Positions 18,968 to 25,543 of a stretch of DNA of 25,543 nt are shown one piece after another. The stretch spans positions 194,576,640 to 194,602,182 of the forward strand of contig JBOZIK010000001.1 in assembly GCA_051453625.1 (NCBI GenBank). Reading direction: 5' to 3'. Both the position numbers and the translations under genes were made by a program. This stretch comes from Welwitschia mirabilis (taxonomy: Eukaryota > Gnetophyta > Gnetopsida > Welwitschiales). The notes below the pieces were generated by a model that saw nothing but the letters and a program-made list of their open reading frames with translations, was not told the origin of the DNA and did no database searches. How positions within the stretch are numbered: the stretch's first letter is position 1; every line of letters starts with the position of its first letter.

Positions 18968-19538
18968 TGTTGTGGTGCATATTTATGCAATATTTCACAC
19001 TTCAATCTTAATCCTATTAATTATAAATAAGATGTAAAATACAACATGCTAGTATAGTCAGGAGTGAACCGAATGTCATAATTCCATCAAAAGCCAATAG
19101 TATGGATAATAAAGAGTTGATTTTGAGAAAGAAATATGTAATTCTAATCTACTGAAATAAATTGCAATGCATGGAAATAAAAGATGCTGATGTAAACTAA
19201 TCTAAGAAAGTAAATAATGATGCACCTAAACTAATTAAGCTCAACCTTGACAAAGGCTGCCCTCATAATCNNNNNNNNNNNNNNNNNNNNNNNNNNNNNN
19301 NNNNNNNNNNNNNNNNNNNNNNNNNNNNNNNNNNNNNNNNNNNNNNNNNNNNNNNNNNNNNNNNNNNNNNNNNNNNNNNNNNNNNNNNNNNNNNNNNNNN
19401 NNNNNNNNNNNNNNNNNNNNNNNNNNNNNNNNNNNNNNNNNNNNNNNNNNNTACAAGATGATTCTCCGATTCCAAGATCTCCTATCACAAGAATGTCAGG
19501 TACTATCGAAGATGATTAGGAATTGAGGGGGAGGCCTT

Positions 19539-19546
19539 TATTTATA
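19539..19546 (-). promoter_or_regulatory. TATA box of the gypsy LTR promoter
   Basis: The minus strand reads TATAAATA followed by aaggcctccccctcaatt. This exact plant TATA box, in an LTR whose orientation is fixed independently by primer site and coding remnants, predicts transcription starting near 19510 and heading toward lower coordinates. Confidence 0.7.
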
Positions 19547-19775
19547 GACAGAAAGGGAAAGAAACCTGACAAAAAAGTAAAGGAGAAACCCTAGCTAAGA
19601 TGCAAAATAAAGTCGCAATAAAGAGGTGACAACTCGGGAAAACATTCTGTAAAACTATGGGAGAACAGTATCGTCTCGATGGTCGTCTGAATGAAGTAGG
19701 AGATGATAAGGATCGATAATTGGAACTTTAGTTCTGCTTCAGTTTATGCAAAGTTCTGTCGACTATTTCTGGAGA

Positions 19776-19950
19776 TGTCATCCATTGTGTCATCTAGACG
19801 ATTAGGTGGATGACGATGTTTAATAGGAAGATCTTTAGTTTAACTAGAAGTTATCGTGAAAGAACTCTATTTATTACTCAATTAGAGTTGTCATCCTGAC
19901 TGTCATGTGGACGATAAGGTGGACAATAGTTGTTTCTTGATCTTTTGTCA
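19776..19950 (-). repeat. Imperfect direct repeat in U3, period 113 bp
   Basis: A roughly 60-bp unit starts at 19776 (tgtcatccattgtgtcatct) and again at 19889 (tgtcatcctgactgtcatgt). Both contain gacgat-aggtgga and end in gatctttt-like sequence. Duplicated U3 segments often serve as enhancers in LTR elements; here that is inference. Confidence 0.65.
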
Positions 19951-20163
19951 GTTAGATTGCTTTATTATTTGCATGAATTATTATCCAAAATGATACTTGT
20001 CTATATTTGCATGAAATACTTATGAATTACCTGATAATTTCATGTTTTTCATCTTGTGCTTCTTGATTCTCGATTGTCATAATAACTAAGCATTTATCTA
20101 TTAGTTTATCTACAAAACAACTCAAAATACCCTATTAAATACATATAAGTTAGCGTCGCAACA

Positions 20164-20178
20164 TAGTCCCCCACCTAG
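20164..20178 (-). promoter_or_regulatory. Polypurine tract of the gypsy element
   Basis: The minus strand reads CTAGGTGGGGGACTA immediately before the LTR start TGTTGCG. The purine core AGGTGGGGGA is the expected plus-strand primer and fixes the inner edge of the 3' LTR. Confidence 0.7.
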
Positions 20179-21483
20179 CCTTGTCAGTCCCTGACAAAAC
20201 CAGGCAGTAAACCATATTTGTGAGCCAACTTTTAAATAATAAAAATAGCTAGGATATCTAAGGAGAGTATCTGAAATATATGTATATATCAGTAATGAAT
20301 TGAATTTCTGAAAATTTAAAAACTGAATAAAATACCTGGTAAGTATCAAAAGTTTGTCATCTGTCATATCGTCTAAACGATACTGGGGACAACAAGCTTC
20401 TCAAAAGATTTTTAGGGTCTGAAACCTGTGACAGAAATCAAATTTTGCATTAATATTGATAATTAGATCCTCATTGTGATAAACTGTCAAATAAAAAGGT
20501 GAGCATCATGTAAAAATCAAAGAATCTTGTTTCAGTAATTAGCTCAAAAGAAGGATTTGCAATTATGTATTCTCATAATCAAAAAAAATTTATATCAGAA
20601 ATATGCAAAACTGAAAATATATGTGTATCCTGCCTCCCACTTAAAATATGCAATGCGTCCCTAAACTAATAAAAATGTAAAATGCACTAATCATGTAAAG
20701 TCTTAAGAAAAGAAGAAAATGCGAAAATGACTAGAAAATAGTAGACATAAAAATAGAAGAAAAGCAGAGGAGAAATAGACATAAGAAACAAGAAGAAGAG
20801 TCTTTACCTATTCTAATTATTAATGTAGCAAACTCCAAAGGAAAACATCATAACAGTACCTGAGGAAAGATGCATAACAAAATGTATTAAGTCAATAAAG
20901 TTCATTCGAAAAGGCAGTGGTTATGGTAATATCTTAGGTTTCAAGTGTGTAGAATAATGAAGGTCAAAATCAAAAGGTACTTAGGAATGAACTCATCTAT
21001 TTTTACCTACAAGCTTATCGAAATCTCCAAAAGTGAAATGATCAAGTGGGAATACTAAAAGTTGTATTTCTTTTGCCATGATGAGGGGAGTGCAACCACT
21101 GTTAAAGGAGTGAGGACCCATGAAGCATGACCAACTAACCCCCCAGTGGAGTTCCCACAGCTACCATATTACACTGCCAAAGGCTTCTTTCAGAAATATT
21201 TGCTCCAATGTACTTGCGGTAGGACATCATGCTTTTCAATTTTCTTTCTTTCTTTCTTTTTTTTTTTGACAAAATAATAATTCCCATAGGATAACACACT
21301 TAAGAAAGATTAATGTGAATAAGTAAAGTAAAAGATGGAAAAGAACACTCCTTAATAACTTAGGATTTAATCACCATTGAAAAAAACAACACAAAAAATA
21401 AGGTATCTTCTTGTAACTACAGTTTATATACATGGGAATGTTTAAAGATTGGGTGAATCGAATCTTATCACTTATAAATGCCT
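20179..21483 (-). other. Gypsy element 3' non-coding interior
   Basis: No reverse transcriptase or integrase motif could be found in any minus-strand frame. The minus strand has aagtgggaggcagg near 20630-20645, similar to the purine-rich sequence that follows pol in many plant gypsy elements. A (TTTC)n/T-run microsatellite occupies 21233-21268. An 81-residue minus frame at 20122-20367 straddles the LTR edge and is a chance frame. Confidence 0.5.
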
Positions 21484-22299
21484 NNNNNNNNNNNNNNNNN
21501 NNNNNNNNNNNNNNNNNNNNNNNNNNNNNNNNNNNNNNNNNNNNNNNNNNNNNNNNNNNNNNNNNNNNNNNNNNNNNNNNNNNNNNNNNNNNNNNNNNNN
21601 NNNNNNNNNNNNNNNNNNNNNNNNNNNNNNNNNNNNNNNNNNNNNNNNNNNNNNNNNNNNNNNNNNNNNNNNNNNNNNNNNNNNNNNNNNNNNNNNNNNN
21701 NNNNNNNNNNNNNNNNNNNNNNNNNNNNNNNNNNNNNNNNNNNNNNNNNNNNNNNNNNNNNNNNNNNNNNNNNNNNNNNNNNNNNNNNNNNNNNNNNNNN
21801 NNNNNNNNNNNNNNNNNNNNNNNNNNNNNNNNNNNNNNNNNNNNNNNNNNNNNNNNNNNNNNNNNNNNNNNNNNNNNNNNNNNNNNNNNNNNNNNNNNNN
21901 NNNNNNNNNNNNNNNNNNNNNNNNNNNNNNNNNNNNNNNNNNNNNNNNNNNNNNNNNNNNNNNNNNNNNNNNNNNNNNNNNNNNNNNNNNNNNNNNNNNN
22001 NNNNNNNNNNNNNNNNNNNNNNNNNNNNNNNNNNNNNNNNNNNNNNNNNNNNNNNNNNNNNNNNNNNNNNNNNNNNNNNNNNNNNNNNNNNNNNNNNNNN
22101 NNNNNNNNNNNNNNNNNNNNNNNNNNNNNNNNNNNNNNNNNNNNNNNNNNNNNNNNNNNNNNNNNNNNNNNNNNNNNNNNNNNNNNNNNNNNNNNNNNNN
22201 NNNNNNNNNNNNNNNNNNNNNNNNNNNNNNNNNNNNNNNNNNNNNNNNNNNNNNNNNNNNNNNNNNNNTTTAGCTGCATTAAAAACTTGTATTAAAAAT

Positions 22300-22700
22300 A
22301 ATTTGTTTCGAAAGTGACATTTCATTAATCCAGTTCTAGTGTCTATGATGCAATAGGCGGTTACATAGAAAGCTCTACCTAGAAGTAGGGGATATCCACC
22401 CTGATGCTCAACTTCTATAGCAACTGCATCTATGAGGTAGAAAGCTTTCTCGATCTGAATGACCTAGTCCTTCATCACACCTATGGGTTTTTGACAGATG
22501 GATCAGCTAACTCTAAGATAATTTCATAGGTTCTATTCTCTCTTCCAATTCTAAACGTTTATAAATATGCAAAGGCATGATATTAACACTGGCTCCTATG
22601 TCTACCAAGGCTTTCTTAATTTTTCGATTCCCCTCTAAGGTGACACTAACAATTGCTGCCCCTGGATCTTTAAATTTTGAACACTTATTGGAAACTAAAT
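22300..22700 (-). pseudogene. gypsy aspartic protease pseudogene
   Basis: A retropepsin-like protease on the minus strand. The segment from about 22660 down encodes PGAAIVSVTLEGN, then ALVDIGASVNIMPLHIYKRL, where the catalytic triplet Asp-Ile-Gly is at 22602-22594. This matches the Asp-x-Gly-Ala-Ser-x-Asn-x-Met-Pro signature of plant Ty3/gypsy proteases, especially Athila. A frame slip near 22530 leads to LELADPSVKNP. After another slip the C-terminal hydrophobic Gly motif reads YPLLLGRAF at about 22396-22370, then IIDTRTGLM. At least two frameshifts and two stops (for example a TAG near 22467) make it inactive. The minus strand then enters the N gap at 22268, where pol would continue. Confidence 0.85.
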
Positions 22701-23134
22701 TGCTAATGGATTGAGCTATGAAGACTTTACTAGTTCATTTTTATTTTCTTCTGATTAGGTCTTTCCATAGCTTAGAGTATTTGGTGTTTTCTTGCAAAAG
22801 TTTTGCATTAAGGCTTTCAAGTGGTCGTTAAAGACAAGGTTTTCATTAAGCATATTAAGCCATGGGGTAGTAGGTTTCTTTTGTAAGGAATTTTTCTTTT
22901 TATTGCTAAGTAAAGAAGGGAAGGAATGATTTTCTAAGATTTTTAAGTTCTCTTCCTCATTATTCTTGTCATTTTAGGAAGTTGAAGCTTCATGAGTAGG
23001 GGGAGTTGTGTCATTTCTACTCCTTGTCACCACCTTATAATCTTTTCGTACTTCATTGGGGTTTGGTAAAGGTTGAGTGAAAAGGGTCCCTTGTGGTCTT
23101 TGGTTGGTAAGCATGGTTTGTTGCAAAATGTTTA
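22701..23134 (-). pseudogene. gypsy gag-protease linker remnant
   Basis: The minus strand encodes TQPLPNPNEVRKDYKVVTRS from about 23075, then a polar stretch with Lys, Asn and Glu and the segment WLNMLNENLVFNDHLKALMQ near 22860-22800. The Asn-Pro-(Arg/Lys)-x-x-x-Lys-x-Val-Thr-x-Arg-Ser pattern is typical of the region between gag and protease in Athila-like elements. No zinc knuckle was seen in the readable part. Only a few stops interrupt more than 100 codons. Upstream is a gap of 895 N. Confidence 0.65.
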
Positions 23135-24029
23135 NNNNNNNNNNNNNNNNNNNNNNNNNNNNNNNNNNNNNNNNNNNNNNNNNNNNNNNNNNNNNNNNNN
23201 NNNNNNNNNNNNNNNNNNNNNNNNNNNNNNNNNNNNNNNNNNNNNNNNNNNNNNNNNNNNNNNNNNNNNNNNNNNNNNNNNNNNNNNNNNNNNNNNNNNN
23301 NNNNNNNNNNNNNNNNNNNNNNNNNNNNNNNNNNNNNNNNNNNNNNNNNNNNNNNNNNNNNNNNNNNNNNNNNNNNNNNNNNNNNNNNNNNNNNNNNNNN
23401 NNNNNNNNNNNNNNNNNNNNNNNNNNNNNNNNNNNNNNNNNNNNNNNNNNNNNNNNNNNNNNNNNNNNNNNNNNNNNNNNNNNNNNNNNNNNNNNNNNNN
23501 NNNNNNNNNNNNNNNNNNNNNNNNNNNNNNNNNNNNNNNNNNNNNNNNNNNNNNNNNNNNNNNNNNNNNNNNNNNNNNNNNNNNNNNNNNNNNNNNNNNN
23601 NNNNNNNNNNNNNNNNNNNNNNNNNNNNNNNNNNNNNNNNNNNNNNNNNNNNNNNNNNNNNNNNNNNNNNNNNNNNNNNNNNNNNNNNNNNNNNNNNNNN
23701 NNNNNNNNNNNNNNNNNNNNNNNNNNNNNNNNNNNNNNNNNNNNNNNNNNNNNNNNNNNNNNNNNNNNNNNNNNNNNNNNNNNNNNNNNNNNNNNNNNNN
23801 NNNNNNNNNNNNNNNNNNNNNNNNNNNNNNNNNNNNNNNNNNNNNNNNNNNNNNNNNNNNNNNNNNNNNNNNNNNNNNNNNNNNNNNNNNNNNNNNNNNN
23901 NNNNNNNNNNNNNNNNNNNNNNNNNNNNNNNNNNNNNNNNNNNNNNNNNNNNNNNNNNNNNNNNNNNNNNNNNNNNNNNNNNNNNNNNNNNNNNNNNNNN
24001 NNNNNNNNNNNNNNNNNNNNNNNNNNNNN

Positions 24030-24640
24030 TAAAAGTGAAATCCTTAATGATGCTAATTGGTTTATTTTCTATTTTGGTTGCAGTTTTCTCGTGTTTGATT
24101 TCTTTGAGGTCTTTGATGATTTGGCCTACTGTTCTGTTTTCTCTTGATAAGGGTTTTGGCCAAGTTTGACTTACTTCAACTAAATCAAGTTTGGTTTAAG
24201 AGGTTGCCTCCACAAGAGAAATCTACAAGTTGCTTAGTATGACTGTTTAACCAACTATAAAAATAATCTATTAATTCTACTTCAGAAAAGGCATCTACAG
24301 GATTTGAATGTAAAGCCACAAAGAATCTCTCATAGGCAGAGTCTTCGTTAGGCAGTTGTTGGGAGTTTGTAACTTCTTCTTATGTTTTCGGATGGTGGTT
24401 TCATTCATACATATTTTGATGAAGGCTTCTTAAACTTAGCTCCAAGATTTTAAGATCTTATGAGGGATCATTCTAAGCCAAAGTTTAGCCTTATCTCATA
24501 ATGTGATGGAAAAAATAACCATATAGGTTCTATCAGTTATGCACTTTTTACCGTTTACAGAAGTAAGAATGAGTTATTCAATTTCAGCAATGTGTTGTAA
24601 GGGGTCTTCATCAGGTTCTTATCGAAAGGTAGGGTAACCA
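24030..24640 (-). pseudogene. gypsy gag (Retrotrans_gag domain) pseudogene
   Basis: This is the capsid region of Gag on the minus strand. From about 24621 it encodes EPDEDPLQHIAEIE, a stop, then SVNGKK and DKAKLWLRMIPHKILKSW, the family's conserved Leu-x-x-Lys-Ala-x-x-Trp-Leu core. After a frame change it gives NEDSAYERFFVAL, LIDYFYSWLNSHTKQLVDFS and CGGNLLNQT at about 24360-24188, equivalent to the conserved 'tyrosine-x-gly-leu-asn ... aspartate ... gly-gly' end of Athila-like gag. Stops at about 24578, 24435 and 24429 and at least one frameshift break the frame. The N-terminal part would lie in the gap 24641-25040. Confidence 0.85.
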
Positions 24641-25040
24641 NNNNNNNNNNNNNNNNNNNNNNNNNNNNNNNNNNNNNNNNNNNNNNNNNNNNNNNNNNNN
24701 NNNNNNNNNNNNNNNNNNNNNNNNNNNNNNNNNNNNNNNNNNNNNNNNNNNNNNNNNNNNNNNNNNNNNNNNNNNNNNNNNNNNNNNNNNNNNNNNNNNN
24801 NNNNNNNNNNNNNNNNNNNNNNNNNNNNNNNNNNNNNNNNNNNNNNNNNNNNNNNNNNNNNNNNNNNNNNNNNNNNNNNNNNNNNNNNNNNNNNNNNNNN
24901 NNNNNNNNNNNNNNNNNNNNNNNNNNNNNNNNNNNNNNNNNNNNNNNNNNNNNNNNNNNNNNNNNNNNNNNNNNNNNNNNNNNNNNNNNNNNNNNNNNNN
25001 NNNNNNNNNNNNNNNNNNNNNNNNNNNNNNNNNNNNNNNN

Positions 25041-25270
25041 TTATCGAGATAAAACTTGGATGATAGAAAACACAGATAACCACAGAACGAGGGAAATTAG
25101 AAAGGTAATAAGCGTCCGACTGTGACGTCTGGACGACAAAGGGGATGCCAGTGGTTAGTAAAAAGTTAAAACTAAAATAAAATACTTATAGAGTACTAGT
25201 ACACCAATGCTGCAGCAAATATCCAGAATATCTATCAAAGTAAAGACAACTCTCGATTTCTAAGTAGTCT
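25041..25270 (-). other. gypsy element 5' leader
   Basis: Untranslated leader between primer site and gag. It contains a GACGA-type near-palindrome (tgtgacgtctggacgac, 25121-25137) like those in the LTR. A minus-strand ATG at 25083 opens into the gap but its readable residues do not look like gag. Confidence 0.5.
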
Positions 25271-25288
25271 TCCCTGGTAATGGCGTCA
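25271..25288 (-). promoter_or_regulatory. Primer binding site, tRNA-Asp type, decayed
   Basis: The minus strand reads TGACGCCATTACCAGGGA, three bases after the LTR end. The canonical plant tRNA-Asp site is TGGCGCCGTTGCCGGGGA. The four differences are all G-to-A on this strand. Confidence 0.85.
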
Positions 25289-25291
25289 ATT

Positions 25292-25543
25292 TGTTACACT
25301 GTGTATTTATTCAATGTTTCATGTTTCAATCTCAATCCTGTTAATTATAAATAAGATGCAAAATATAGCACGCTAGTATAGTCGGGAGTGAACTGAATGT
25401 CGTAATTCCATCGAAGGCTAATAGTATGGATAATAAAGAGTTGATTTTAAGAAAGAAATGTGTAATTCTACTCTACTGAAATAAATTACAATGCATGGAA
25501 ATGAAAGATGATAATGCAAACTAATCTAAGAAAGTAAATAATG
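25292..25543 (-). repeat. 5' LTR of the gypsy element (first 252 bp, cut by window edge)
   Basis: Aligns gap-free to 18968-19219 with about 221 of 252 matches. It begins TGTTACAC on the plus strand, next to the primer site, so it is the 5' LTR of the minus-strand element. Its U3 and promoter lie beyond the window. Confidence 0.9.

Larger units (their letters stand above)
18968..20163 (-). repeat. 3' LTR of the gypsy element (complete, 1196 bp including 181 N)
   Basis: On the plus strand it begins TGTTGTGG and ends CGCAACA, giving the inverted terminal TGTT/AACA expected of LTRs. On the minus strand a perfect TATA box TATAAATA lies at 19546-19539, which places U3 at about 20163-19547 and R-U5 from there to 18968. 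U3 carries a direct repeat (19776 and 19889) and several GACGA motifs. The gap at 19271-19451 falls within R-U5. The first 252 bp differ from the other LTR at about 31 positions, about 27 of them transitions. Confidence 0.85.
18968..25543 (-). mobile_element. Degenerate Ty3/gypsy LTR retrotransposon, Athila-like, minus strand
   Basis: The two LTR copies begin at 18968 and 25292 in plus coordinates, and their first 252 bp align without a gap. The primer site complement at 25271-25288 fits tRNA-Asp, as used by Athila/Tat elements. Gag and protease remnants read on the minus strand, and a polypurine tract adjoins the left LTR. Only about 2.1 kb, including 785 N, lies between protease and polypurine tract. 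That is too short for reverse transcriptase, RNase H and integrase plus the 3' region, unless the N runs understate true distance. The copy is therefore internally deleted or belongs to a gag-protease-only non-autonomous group. The right LTR runs off the window. Confidence 0.85.

Noticed and set aside
19231-19519. Four overlapping frames around the 181-N gap
   Set aside because: Artefacts of N; the region is R-U5 of the gypsy LTR.
20122-20367. 81-residue minus-strand frame as a gene
   Set aside because: It straddles the LTR edge and polypurine tract and has no domain features.
21233-21268. (TTTC)n tract as a regulatory element
   Set aside because: Simple microsatellite next to a T-run; nothing specific supports a function.
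21371-24147. Long open frames on both strands across 21371-22325 and 23073-24147
   Set aside because: They are open only because they run through N gaps; the readable ends contradict one another and the minus-strand domains are already assigned.

Overview
The window looks like nuclear DNA from a seed plant. It is AT-rich and holds no operons, no rRNA or tRNA genes and no intact long open reading frame. Nearly everything recognisable is a decayed plant transposable element: a Ty1/copia element of the SIRE/Maximus type, a Ty3/gypsy element with Athila-like features and a tRNA-Asp-type primer site, a CACTA-type terminus and a tRNA-derived SINE. I cannot name the species. Seven runs of N interrupt the assembly (787-886, 10210-10309, 16814-16823, 19271-19451, 21484-22268, 23135-24029, 24641-25040).

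Layout. 1-1150: two more GC-rich patches (about 1-120 and 941-1148) that could be exons of a small host gene or an old gene fragment; weak support. 1150-2830: unassigned, with a 93-bp sequence present twice 156 bp apart. 2835-3160: a cluster of direct and inverted AAGGC-type repeats ending in a CACTA-like terminus. 3166 to about 11900: a plus-strand SIRE-type copia element without its 5' LTR and 5' gag. In order it holds gag, protease, integrase, reverse transcriptase, RNase H, a motif-rich spacer, an env-like plant-transposon ORF with a proline-rich stretch and 50-bp tandem repeats, polypurine tracts and a 3' LTR. 11900-18960: AT-rich, unassigned DNA with a SINE (about 13037-13230), a pair of diverged 85-bp repeats and a stem-loop next to a tandem duplication. 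18968-25543: a minus-strand gypsy element with a complete left (3') LTR (18968-20163), polypurine tract, protease and gag remnants, primer binding site and the first 252 bp of the right (5') LTR, cut by the window edge.

How the parts relate. Both retroelements are dead, and the visible damage is dominated by C-to-T/G-to-A transitions. They account for most lost catalytic residues and zinc ligands, for stops where Gln is expected, and for all four changes in the primer binding site. This is the expected signature of 5-methylcytosine deamination in silenced plant transposons. The gypsy LTR ends differ at roughly 31 of 252 positions (hand count), about 27 of them transitions, so the insertion is several million years old under usual plant rates. 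I see no clear new biochemical system. The best leads are cis-regulatory: an AGACATCT/AGATGTCT octamer clustered both in the copia LTR and in the spacer just before its env-like gene, and a TCGTC/GACGA near-palindrome repeated at both ends of the gypsy element.
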